Both the position numbers and the translations under genes were made by a program. This document shows, one piece after another, positions 56,805 to 64,000 of a DNA stretch of 64,000 bases. The notes under the pieces were generated by a model. It had not been told where the DNA came from. It did not search any database and saw only the letters and a list, made by a program, of their open reading frames with translations. The stretch's first letter is position 1; each line of letters starts with the position of its first letter. The stretch is from Myxococcus qinghaiensis (GTDB lineage: Bacteria > Myxococcota > Myxococcia > Myxococcales > Myxococcaceae), in contig NZ_JAKCFA010000001.1 in the NCBI RefSeq assembly GCF_024198215.1, forward strand, positions 496,001-560,000, given 5' to 3'.

Positions 56805-58040
56805 TCAGCGACTGAGGACCTGGACCTCGATGCCGCGGTTCATGTCGCGGCCCTGCTGGGTGTTGTTGGGCGCCACGGGCTGCTCGGAGCCCACGGCGGC
56901 CACGTCCACGCGATTGGCGGAGATGCCGTCCTCGACGAGGGCGGAGCGCACCGCCTCGGCGCGGCGCTGCGCGAGCTGGCGGTTGACGTTCACGTCGCCC
57001 GTGGCGTCCGTGTGGCCGGCGATGCGCACGCGGGAGTTGGGCTTCTCACGCAGCACGGAGGCCAGCTGCCCGACGCTCGCGTCGCTCTGCGGCGTCAGCG
57101 TCGCGGAGCCTTCCTCGAAGGCCACGCCGGCGAGGATGAAGCTGCGCGCGCCACTGTCGATGGCCTGACGCATGGTCTGCGCATCCCGGGCCATGGGCGG
57201 CGTGGTGCCCGCGGTGCCGGCGCCGCCCACGCCTGTGTCCACCGGGCGCTGCTGTGGCTGTGCCTGGGGCCTCGCCGGCTGGGTGACGGCCGCTTGCTCA
57301 CGTCGAGGCTCGCTGCGCCGCCCTCGCGTGAGGAACCAACCGGCCAGGAGCGCGAGCAGCGCCACGGGGATGACCCAGGACAGGTTCTTCTTCTTGGGCT
57401 CCGCGTGGTGCACCGGCGCGCGTTCAATGGGCTGCTGACGCCGCACCGTCTCCACGGTGGGGACGGCGCGCGTCTCGTGGACCTCCTCGACGACGCGAGG
57501 CCCCACCGCCGCGGCGCCGCCCATGCCCAGGATGCTGCCCAGCCCCGCGGGAAGCGCGGCCGACAGCAGCGACTTCTGGCCGCCGAGGAGCTGTCCCAGC
57601 CCCGCCGCGCCCAGGCGGTTGTCGCGCACGTGCTTGCCGATGACGCTCATGATCATGGGCGCCACCAGCGCCATCATCCCGCCCGCGGACTTGCTGTTGC
57701 TGAACCCGCCCGAGCGACCGAGCGCGCTGGTGATGGTGCCCAGCTTGTCTCCGAACAGGCCATTGAGCATGCCCTGGCCGCGCTCCTCGGTGTCGGCGGA
57801 GAGGATCTCCTCATTGCCCGCGTTGGGCCCCGTGTAGCCGCCTTCGTTGAGCTGGGACATCAGCCGCTGGGCGCCTGCTTCCGTGGAGCCTCGCTCCACC
57901 ACGCTCCCGCCCACCGTGGCGATGACGCCAGGGAGGGCCTTGCCCAGTGTGCTGGGGTCCTCGCCCATCGCCGAACCCATCTGCTGAATCACGTTGCCCG
58001 TGAAACGCTCACGCACCATGTCGATGAGATTGAAAGCCAT
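56805..58040 (-). CDS. DUF937 plus OmpA-domain membrane protein
   Basis: 411 residues, with GGAGG ahead of the ATG. Residues 1-~170 are a Gly-rich DUF937 domain (MGSAMGEDPSTLGKALPG, GLGQLLGGQKSLLSAALPAG). A basic segment then leads to one membrane segment (VIPVALLALLAGWFL, about 225-240). A Gln/Pro linker follows, and the C-terminus is an OmpA/MotB peptidoglycan-binding domain (GHTDATGDVNVNRQLAQRR). The protein probably ties a cytoplasmic assembly to the cell wall. The role of DUF937 is unknown. Confidence 0.87.
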   Translation of the reverse strand: MAFNLIDMVRERFTGNVIQQMGSAMGEDPSTLGKALPGVIATVGGSVVERGSTEAGAQRLMSQLNEGGYTGPNAGNEEILSADTEERGQGMLNGLFGDKLGTITSALGRSGGFSNSKSAGGMMALVAPMIMSVIGKHVRDNRLGAAGLGQLLGGQKSLLSAALPAGLGSILGMGGAAAVGPRVVEEVHETRAVPTVETVRRQQPIERAPVHHAEPKKKNLSWVIPVALLALLAGWFLTRGRRSEPRREQAAVTQPARPQAQPQQRPVDTGVGGAGTAGTTPPMARDAQTMRQAIDSGARSFILAGVAFEEGSATLTPQSDASVGQLASVLREKPNSRVRIAGHTDATGDVNVNRQLAQRRAEAVRSALVEDGISANRVDVAAVGSEQPVAPNNTQQGRDMNRGIEVQVLSR

Positions 58041-58326
58041 GCGAATGCCTCCTCCGGTGTTCGGCACCAGTTGGCCCGGTGCGGGGAGTCGCTCATCGCC
58101 TGCATGGCGCCGGGGGCTCCGGAGCGAACGACTCTTCAGGGGACGAAGGTGCGGACCTCTTGAGGAGGGAACATCGCCCTGGAGGCGCGCTCGGTCAGGG
58201 GGGCCGTCGCACGCCTGCTCCCGGCCGGGGCCTTGCCGCGCGGGGCGTACCGGCTTGACGTCGGGCGGGCGCGAGCGCGAGCGTCCGTCATCCGACGTTT
58301 CGACGAGGGCCCCAGGGGGTTGGACC

Positions 58327-59271
58327 ATGGTGACGCGCGAGGAGCGAATCGAGGGCGGGCTGCTGGGGCTGCTGGTGGGAGACGCGCTGGGCGTGCCCTA
58401 CGAGTTCCACGCGCCGGAGGGGATTCCCCCGGCGGGCGCGATTGAGTTCGAGCCCCCCGCGGGCTTCGAGCGCTCCCACCCTGGCGTGCCGCCGGGCACC
58501 TGGTCCGACGACGGCGCGCATGCGCTGTGCCTGCTGGACTCGCTGCTCTACCAGGGGCGGTTGGACCTGGAGGACCTGGGCCGGCGCCTGGTGAACTGGC
58601 GGGAGTGGGGCTACCTCGCCGTGGATGGACAGGTCTTCGATGTGGGCATCCAGACAGACCGGGCCCTGGCCATGTTCCGCGCCGGTGTGCCCGGCACCAG
58701 CTCCGGGCCCTCGGAGCAGCGGGACAACGGGAATGGCTCCCTGATGCGCGTGCTGCCGCTGGCGTTGTGGCATCGCGGGAGCGACGCGGAGCTCGCGTCG
58801 GACGCCATGCTCCAGTCCCTGGTGACGCACGGCCACCTGCGCTCGCGGGTGTGCTGCGCGCTGTATTGCCTCTGGGCCCGTCGCGCGCTGGAGGGCTCCG
58901 CCCGGCCCTGGGACGACGCGCTCGCGGCCTTCCGCGCGCTGTACCCGGAGGGCACCGAGGCCCGCACCGAACTGGACGACGCCGTCCTCCCGCTCGGCGC
59001 CGAGGACACGCCGGGGCATGGCTCCGGGTACGTGGTGGACTGCCTCCGCTCGGCGCGGGACTGCGTGGCGAGTGACTACGGCTACGAGCACGTGGTGCGC
59101 GCGGCGGTGCGGCTGGGCCACGACACGGACACCACGGCGGCGGTGGCGGGCGGCATCGCCGGAGTCATGCTGGGCGCGCGGGCCATTCCGGAGCGGTGGC
59201 GCTCGGCGCTCCGCGGCCGCGAGCTGCTGGAGCCCCTGCTGCGCAAGCTGCTGGTGCACGCCTCACGGTGA
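58327..59271 (+). CDS. ADP-ribosylglycohydrolase family protein
   Basis: 314 residues from an ATG. The DraG-like fold is clear: EGGLLGLLVGDALGVPYEF, and LGHDTDTTAAVAGGIAGVM with the metal-binding Asp pair. The second conserved site is TWSDDGAHAL instead of the usual T/S-DDT, so one metal ligand is replaced by Gly. Such proteins remove ADP-ribose from proteins or have related functions; catalysis here is uncertain. It is divergent from the OmpA-domain gene. A very strong terminator follows. Confidence 0.85.
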   Translation: MVTREERIEGGLLGLLVGDALGVPYEFHAPEGIPPAGAIEFEPPAGFERSHPGVPPGTWSDDGAHALCLLDSLLYQGRLDLEDLGRRLVNWREWGYLAVDGQVFDVGIQTDRALAMFRAGVPGTSSGPSEQRDNGNGSLMRVLPLALWHRGSDAELASDAMLQSLVTHGHLRSRVCCALYCLWARRALEGSARPWDDALAAFRALYPEGTEARTELDDAVLPLGAEDTPGHGSGYVVDCLRSARDCVASDYGYEHVVRAAVRLGHDTDTTAAVAGGIAGVMLGARAIPERWRSALRGRELLEPLLRKLLVHASR

Positions 59272-59283
59272 CGGGATACCGCG

Positions 59284-59323
59284 GGCCTCGCTCCGCCCAC
59301 CCCCCCGGGGGCGGAGCGAGGCC
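59284..59323 (+). terminator. Terminator hairpin after the ADP-ribosylglycohydrolase gene
   Basis: GGCCTCGCTCCGCCC and GGGCGGAGCGAGGCC form a perfect 15-bp stem with a 10-nt C-rich loop, then TTCAATCC. Confidence 0.75.
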
Positions 59324-59665
59324 TTCAATCCAACGCCAGCCTTCGGGGAGTCCACCCGCCCGGGCCAGAGCAGGCTCCGGCCTGCGTGGGCCGCGTCCTC
59401 CGCCATCACCACCCCGCGAATGATATGCCCAGGGTGCTTTCCTGCAACTCGATTCAAAGCCGGATTGACTGGATGTCGTGACGTCTGGCTTTGGAATTGT
59501 ACCTAGGTACAACGCCAGCCATTGCGGGGCCCAGGCGCGCCTCCTCCCTCGGGTGGGGAGCGGGTGTTGGCGGCACCACAACCAGCCTAAGCTGAAAGAA
59601 CTGCATTGCTGGATCTGCGTGTCGCGTTAGTATGGGGCGAATCCTGAGGGGCCAGCGCGGCCGGG
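59324..59665. other. Gap before the histidine kinase gene
   Basis: About 340 bp without a credible gene. It contains the 16-bp palindrome noted separately and ends in a less GC-rich stretch (TTGCTGGATCTGCGTGTCG) before the kinase start. Confidence 0.5.
59497..59512. promoter_or_regulatory. Perfect 16-bp palindrome TTGTACCTAGGTACAA
   Basis: The sequence equals its own reverse complement over all 16 bases and contains CTAG, which is rare in many bacterial genomes. It lies 154 nt upstream of the histidine kinase. A dimeric regulator site is the simplest reading. Confidence 0.65.
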
Positions 59666-61210
59666 GTGAGCCTGAGGATGTCGAACAAACATGAAGTGGG
59701 TGCGCTCGCGGGACGGGCGCTGGTGAGTCATGCGGGCACGCGGGACGCCTTTCGTTCCCTGCCGCCGGTGACGGAGCCCGGACGACAGGAGTCCAGACCG
59801 CTGGACGCGGCGCTGGAGTCGCGCGTGCGGTGGTTGTTGTCGGAGTACCTGGGCGCGGTGCGAAGGCGAGCGGATGGGCTGTGCATCTGGTTGATGGTGG
59901 GCCAGTGGGTCTTCGCGCTCGCGCTCGCGGCGGTGGTGACGTCCGCGCATCCCTGGGATTGGCGGATGCATCCCGGTCCGGAGCCGCTGTGGGTGGCGCT
60001 GCTGCTGGGCGGGCCGCTGTGCATCATCCCAGTGACGCTGGCGTTGCTGCGGCCGGGCGCGGTGGTGACGCGGCAGGTGATGGCGGTGACGCAGGTGCTG
60101 TGGTCCGTGCTGCTCGTGCACCTGTCGGGCGCGCGGCTGGAGACGCACTTCCATGTCTTCGGCTCGCTGGCGCTCCTGAGCTTCTACCGTGACTCCCGGG
60201 TGCTGCTGACGGCGGGGGTGACGGCGGTGCTCGCGCACGTGCTGCGAGGGATGGGCTGGCCAGCGCCGGGCGCCACGTTCTCCGGCGCGCCGGCGTGGAG
60301 CGTGCTGGAGCTGGCGTTCTGGGTGGGGTTGGTGGATGGGGTGCTGGTGCTCGCGTGCCGGGGCGTGGCGCGGGAGATGCGGAGCGTGGCGGAGCGACAG
60401 GTGCGGCTGGAGCGCGCGTACGAGCGCGAGAAGCTGGAGCGCGAGCGGACGACGGAGCGAAGCGGCCGGGAGCTGGCGGACACCCAGGAGGTGATGGCGC
60501 GCATGGAGAAGCTCGCCGCGGTGGGACAGCTGACGGCGACGGTGAGCCACGAGCTGCGCAATCCCCTGGCGGCGGCGCGCACGGCGAACGCGGCGGTGGT
60601 GCGCCGGCTGCGCAACGTGGAGGGGGCGCTGGACGACCCCCGGCTGCGGCGCTTCCTCGACATCGTCGAGCGGGAGCTGGGCGTCTGCGCCAGCCTCACG
60701 TCGGAGATGCTGGAGTTCGTGCGGGAGCGTCCGCTGGTGCTCCAGCCGTGTTCGCTGCACGGGCTGATGGAGGAGGTCATCGACGTGGTGCCCGCGCGCG
60801 ACGGCGTGTCCGTGGTGAACCGCGTGCCCGCGGCGCTCGAGCCTCCCTGGGTGGACCGCGAGATGTTGCGCAAGGTCCTCATCAACCTGGTGCAGAACGC
60901 GATGGAGGCGATGCCCCTGGGACGCGGGGGTCTGGTGGAAGTGACGGCGGAGGAGGGCGTCGGCCGGGCGTTCCAGATTCGCGTCACCGACAACGGCGGC
61001 GGGATTCCGGCGGGCGTGCTGGACCACATCTTCGACCCGCTCTTCACCACCAAGGAGCACGGCACCGGCCTGGGCCTGACGGTGGTCTCCAGCACCGTGC
61101 GGCAGCACGGTGGGACGCTGCGGGTGGAGAGCCGCGAGGGGGAGGGCAGTGTCTTCACTATCTCCCTGCCGCGTGTGCGCGCGGTGGCCGGAGTCGCCTG
61201 CCCGTCGTGA
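59666..61210 (+). CDS. Membrane-anchored sensor histidine kinase
   Basis: 514 residues from a GTG (an ATG at 59678 is possible). About six membrane segments between ~73 and ~235 include the conserved ETHFHVFGSLALLSFYRD block, a membrane sensor motif of several kinase and cyclase families. A coiled coil (AYEREKLERERTTERSG) leads to the H-box TVSHELRNPLAAA with His295, and the ATPase has N box VQNAMEA, G1 DNGGGIP, F box and G2 GTGLGLTV. No response-regulator gene is adjacent, so its partner lies elsewhere. Signal unknown. Confidence 0.92.
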   Translation: MSLRMSNKHEVGALAGRALVSHAGTRDAFRSLPPVTEPGRQESRPLDAALESRVRWLLSEYLGAVRRRADGLCIWLMVGQWVFALALAAVVTSAHPWDWRMHPGPEPLWVALLLGGPLCIIPVTLALLRPGAVVTRQVMAVTQVLWSVLLVHLSGARLETHFHVFGSLALLSFYRDSRVLLTAGVTAVLAHVLRGMGWPAPGATFSGAPAWSVLELAFWVGLVDGVLVLACRGVAREMRSVAERQVRLERAYEREKLERERTTERSGRELADTQEVMARMEKLAAVGQLTATVSHELRNPLAAARTANAAVVRRLRNVEGALDDPRLRRFLDIVERELGVCASLTSEMLEFVRERPLVLQPCSLHGLMEEVIDVVPARDGVSVVNRVPAALEPPWVDREMLRKVLINLVQNAMEAMPLGRGGLVEVTAEEGVGRAFQIRVTDNGGGIPAGVLDHIFDPLFTTKEHGTGLGLTVVSSTVRQHGGTLRVESREGEGSVFTISLPRVRAVAGVACPS

Positions 61211-61217
61211 GGCGCGC

Positions 61218-61283
61218 TCAGAGCAGCTTGGTGATGACGAGGGTGCTCGTGCCCTGGAAGCGGCCGTCTATTGTCTGAAACAT
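61218..61283 (-). pseudogene. Possible short gene remnant
   Basis: An ATG-to-TGA frame of 21 residues (MFQTIDGRFQGTSTLVITKLL) reads like the end of a protein rather than a gene. It lies between the kinase gene and the small membrane protein gene. It may be a decayed C-terminus, or nothing. Confidence 0.25.
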
Positions 61284-61329
61284 CGCCTCCAGCCGCGGGC
61301 CTTTCCTGCGGGCCCGTCAGCGCCGCCCG

Positions 61330-61746
61330 TCAGCTCCGGAAGGCCTCGCGCACGCCGTCGCGGCGCAGCGTGAAGAGCATCCAGACGGCCACCGGCACGC
61401 CCACGACGCAGCCGGGGGACAGGATGTACAGCGCGGTGATGCCGCCCACCGTGGCCAGGCCGTAGCCCTTGAGGTTGAGCGCGCTCAGCGCCCCCCACGC
61501 GGACAGCACGCCGCAGAGGATGCCCACCAGCAGCATCAGCGCCAGCGAGACCGACAGCTCCAAGGGTGCCCCGCCCGGGCCCGCGAACGGCGACGTCACG
61601 TTCAGCGCGGCGAGCACGAAGCCCAGGATGTTGAAGAAGACGTTGAGCACGCCCGTGCACAGCAGGAAGAAGGCCGGGGCGCGGACGATTTCAATGACCT
61701 TCGCGCGCGGGTCATCGGGAGGAAGCTGGATGCCAGGACCGCTCAT
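61330..61746 (-). CDS. Small four-helix membrane protein of unknown function
   Basis: 138 residues from an ATG that overlaps the metF stop (ATGA), so translation is coupled. About four membrane segments: APAFFLLCTGVLNVFFNILG, LSVSLALMLLVGILCG, ATVGGITALYILSPG and GVPVAVWMLFTL. No family is recognised. Coupling to metF may reflect common expression rather than shared function. Confidence 0.75.
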   Translation of the reverse strand: MSGPGIQLPPDDPRAKVIEIVRAPAFFLLCTGVLNVFFNILGFVLAALNVTSPFAGPGGAPLELSVSLALMLLVGILCGVLSAWGALSALNLKGYGLATVGGITALYILSPGCVVGVPVAVWMLFTLRRDGVREAFRS

Positions 61747-62615
61747 GTACGGGCTCTCAATGCGCTCACGATCATCCGCGTCGCCGGGGACTTGTTGAGC
61801 GTGTAGAAGTGGATGCCGGGCACGCCGCGCGACAGGAGCTCCATGCACTGCACCGTGGCGTGCGCCACGCCCAGCTGCACCACCGCGTCCGGCTGGTCCT
61901 TCACCCGCTCCAACTGCAGGCCCAGGCGCATGGGCACCGTCGCGCCGCACATCCGCGTGAAGCGCTGCACCTGCTCGAAGTTGGTGATGGGCATGATGCC
62001 GGGGACGATGGGGACGTTGATGCCCGCGCGACGGGCCCGCTCCACGAAGTCGAAGTAGAAGGCGTTGTCGAAGAAGAGCTGCGTCACCACGAAGTCCAGC
62101 CCCGCGTCGACCTTCGCCTTCAGATGACGCAAGTCGTCGTCACGGGAGGCCGTCTCCACGTGGCCCTCCGGATAGCACGCGCCCCCCAGGCAGAAGTTGA
62201 AATCCTCTTCTCGGATGAATCGCACCAGCTCCGAGGCGTAGGTGAAGCCGCCCTCGGCGGTGACGAAGGACTTTTGTCCCTGCGGCGGATCTCCCCGGAG
62301 GACGAGGACGTTGTCCAGCTTCGCGTCCGCCAGGCGCTGGAGCAGCTCCCGCAGCTCCTGACGCGAGTGGCCAACGCACGTCAGGTGGGCCATGGCCTCG
62401 ATGCCCGTCTCCGCCTTGATGCGCGTGACGAGCTCCACCGTCCTGTCGCGCGTGCTGCCGCCCGCCCCATACGTCACGGAGACGAACCCGGGCTCCAGGG
62501 GCGCCAGGTCCTCCAGCGCCTTGAGCAGGTTGGCCACCCCTTCATCCGTCTTCGGCGGGAAGAACTCGAAGGAGAAGCAGGGGTTGGACGGATTCAAGCG
62601 ATTACGAATCTTCAT
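61743..62615 (-). CDS. metF: Methylenetetrahydrofolate reductase MetF
   Basis: 290 residues; reduces methylenetetrahydrofolate to methyl-tetrahydrofolate for methionine synthesis. FEFFPPKTDEG starts the TIM-barrel domain with its catalytic Glu, then SVTYGAGGSTRDRTVE, CVGHSRQELR, NVLVLRGDPP and the FAD contact TQLFFDNAFYFDFV. Length and blocks are standard. It is divergent from gcvT. Confidence 0.95.
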   Translation of the reverse strand: MKIRNRLNPSNPCFSFEFFPPKTDEGVANLLKALEDLAPLEPGFVSVTYGAGGSTRDRTVELVTRIKAETGIEAMAHLTCVGHSRQELRELLQRLADAKLDNVLVLRGDPPQGQKSFVTAEGGFTYASELVRFIREEDFNFCLGGACYPEGHVETASRDDDLRHLKAKVDAGLDFVVTQLFFDNAFYFDFVERARRAGINVPIVPGIMPITNFEQVQRFTRMCGATVPMRLGLQLERVKDQPDAVVQLGVAHATVQCMELLSRGVPGIHFYTLNKSPATRMIVSALRART

Positions 62616-62647
62616 GTTGGACCCAGTGTAGACGGTCCCCGTTGGCC

Positions 62648-62675
62648 TTGATCGGCGAAGGTGCGCGGCTATAGT
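62648..62675 (+). promoter_or_regulatory. Candidate promoter of gcvT-gcvH
   Basis: TTGATC and TATAGT (5 of 6 to the -10 consensus) are separated by 16 nt, about 39 nt upstream of the gcvT ATG. No glycine riboswitch pattern is obvious in the short leader. Confidence 0.6.
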
Positions 62676-62714
62676 CCGCGCCGTTTTCACCCCCCCCTTC
62701 ATCAGGAGAAGCCG

Positions 62715-63797
62715 ATGGCCCGGCGTACGCCGCTCAACGACGCCCACCGCGCGCTGGGCGCTCGGATGGTCGACTTCGCGGGCTGGGACATGCCCGTTCA
62801 GTACACCTCCGTCATCGCCGAGCACGAGGCGGTGCGCAACCACGTTGGCCTCTTCGACGTGTCGCACATGGGCGAGGTGGAGTTCACGGGTCCCGGCGCG
62901 CTGGAGACCGTCAACGCCCTCATCTCGAATGACCTCGCTCGCATCGCTGACGGGCAGGCCGTCTATGCGGGCTTGCTCAACGAGCAGGGGGGCTTCGTCG
63001 ACGACATCGTCGCCTACCGCTTCAGCCCCGAGCGCATCCTCATCTGCGTCAACGCGAGCAACCGCGACAAGGACTTCGCGTGGATGAAGGAGCATGCGCG
63101 CGGTGTCACGCCCGTGGACCGGGGTGACGACTTCGCTCAAATCGCCGTGCAGGGCCCCAAGGCCGCCGGCCTGGTGCAGCGGCTGACGAAGACGGACACA
63201 TCCAAGATTGGCACCTACCGCTTCGCGGAGGGCGAGGTGGCGGGCGTGCGCGCCATCATCTCGCGCACCGGCTACACGGGCGAGGACGGCTTCGAGCTGT
63301 ACTGCGCGCCGGGCGACGCGGCGGCGCTCTGGAACGCGCTGCTCACCGAGGGCCAGCAGGACGGTGTGAAGGCGTGCGGCCTGGCCTCGCGCGACAGCCT
63401 GCGCACGGAGATGAAGTACGCGCTGTACGGCAATGACATCGACGACACGCACACCGCGCTGGAAGCAGGCCTGGGGTGGATCGTCAAGCTGGACAAGGCG
63501 GGCTTCATCGGCAAGGACGCGCTGGTGGCGCAGAAGGCCGCGGGCGTGAAGCGCAAGCTGGTGGGCTTCGAGCTGACCGGCGCGGGCATCCCCCGTCACG
63601 GCTACCCCATCCACAAGGACGGCAAGCCGGTGGGCGAGGTGACGAGCGGCACCATGGGCCCGACGGTGAAGAAGCCCATCGGCATCGGCTACGTGCCCGC
63701 GGAGCTGGCGGCGGAAGGCTCCACCTTCGACGTCGAGATTCGTGGTCGCGCCGTCCCCGCCGTGGTGGTGAAGACCCCGTTCCACAAGAAGCCCTGA
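62715..63797 (+). CDS. gcvT: Glycine cleavage system T protein (aminomethyltransferase)
   Basis: 360 residues. AGGAGAAGCCG precedes the ATG. The start [27 protein letters not shown], the segment [14 protein letters not shown] and the folate site [11 protein letters not shown] are typical. It transfers the methylene group of glycine from GcvH-lipoate to tetrahydrofolate. gcvH follows after 30 nt, and the rest of the system (gcvP) probably lies beyond the window. Confidence 0.96.
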   Translation: MARRTPLNDAHRALGARMVDFAGWDMPVQYTSVIAEHEAVRNHVGLFDVSHMGEVEFTGPGALETVNALISNDLARIADGQAVYAGLLNEQGGFVDDIVAYRFSPERILICVNASNRDKDFAWMKEHARGVTPVDRGDDFAQIAVQGPKAAGLVQRLTKTDTSKIGTYRFAEGEVAGVRAIISRTGYTGEDGFELYCAPGDAAALWNALLTEGQQDGVKACGLASRDSLRTEMKYALYGNDIDDTHTALEAGLGWIVKLDKAGFIGKDALVAQKAAGVKRKLVGFELTGAGIPRHGYPIHKDGKPVGEVTSGTMGPTVKKPIGIGYVPAELAAEGSTFDVEIRGRAVPAVVVKTPFHKKP

Positions 63798-63827
63798 GTT
63801 CCTTCCAGCCCTCTCGAGGAGCACCCC

Positions 63828-64000
63828 ATGTCCGACGTGAACATCCCCGGTAACCTCAAGTACACCAACGAGCACGAGTGGGCCCGTGTCGACGGCAACA
63901 AGGTGGTGGTGGGCATCACCCACCACGCCCAGTCCACGCTCGGCGACGTCGTCTACGTGGAGCTGCCCAAGGTGGGCTCCTCCATCGACAAGGGCGAGGC
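63828..64000 (+). CDS. gcvH: Glycine cleavage system H protein (3' end outside window)
   Basis: 57 complete codons are visible, starting with GAGGAG before the [24 protein letters not shown] and [17 protein letters not shown] are the GcvH start; the lipoyl-lysine region (around residue 60) lies at the window edge, where the gene is cut. Confidence 0.93.
   Translation, partial: MSDVNIPGNLKYTNEHEWARVDGNKVVVGITHHAQSTLGDVVYVELPKVGSSIDKGE

Noticed and set aside
62616..62714. Glycine riboswitch before gcvT
   Set aside because: The gap is about 100 bp and holds the promoter; there is no room or visible aptamer structure.

Overview
This is a very GC-rich window (most codons end in G or C) from a myxobacterium, probably Myxococcaceae. 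Three things point there: a gliding-motor operon matching aglR-aglQ-aglS of Myxococcus, two tandem members of the Myxococcus-expanded DUF2378/TIGR02265 family, and numerous large signalling and chaperone paralogues. About 53 protein genes are supported (the first and last are cut by the window ends), plus one truncated gene copy and two gene remnants. I see no tRNA, rRNA, CRISPR array, insertion sequence or prophage.

Layout. 1-7.7 kb: end of a GH57 glycogen-branching enzyme, an HtrA protease, an SGNH esterase, a diguanylate cyclase with a haem-c motif in its periplasmic domain, PgeF, a CpoB-like lipoprotein and a LysM protein. 7.7-13.5 kb: dprA-topA, then the Agl proton-channel operon. 13.5-21 kb: a DksA/TraR-like protein, trmFO, a beta-propeller lipoprotein, two unknown membrane proteins and xerC. 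21-29.3 kb: a MacB-like permease, then a convergent six-gene minus-strand cluster. 29.6-41 kb: hslVU, an ArgD-type aminotransferase, a DnaJ/DnaK/TPR cassette, a VOC protein, two MaoC half-dehydratases with an acyl reductase, and coaE. 41-52 kb: tetrahaem cytochrome, engB, a polysaccharide polymerase and glycosyltransferase behind a sigma-54-type promoter, DUF4097, pyrD, an adenosine deaminase, an Smr protein, a DjlA-like protein and folD. 52-64 kb: a tandem lipase duplication, the DUF2378 pair, a DUF937-OmpA protein, an ADP-ribosylglycohydrolase, a histidine kinase, metF and gcvT-gcvH.

The most unusual part is the 23.6-29.3 kb cluster. It encodes two small exported-looking proteins, each with an uninterrupted polyglutamine tract (Q11 and Q14), a HExxH protein resembling the RiPP-associated aKG-HExxH peptide beta-hydroxylases, a PDZ-like exported protein, an unknown protein with a faint ATP-grasp-like layout, and a B12-type radical SAM enzyme. 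A recognisable promoter lies upstream of the first gene, and a hairpin follows each polyQ gene. I read it as a candidate peptide-modification system whose substrates are polyQ proteins. That reading is inference: the genes and motifs are visible, the chemistry is not. The cluster and the permease also sit between xerC and hslVU, genes that are often adjacent in other bacteria.

Other notable points: polyproline tracts inside the HslU I-domain, likely leaderless starts for hslV and aglR, a histone-H1-like tail on TopA, and a tandem duplication whose novel joint carries fragments of both neighbouring genes.
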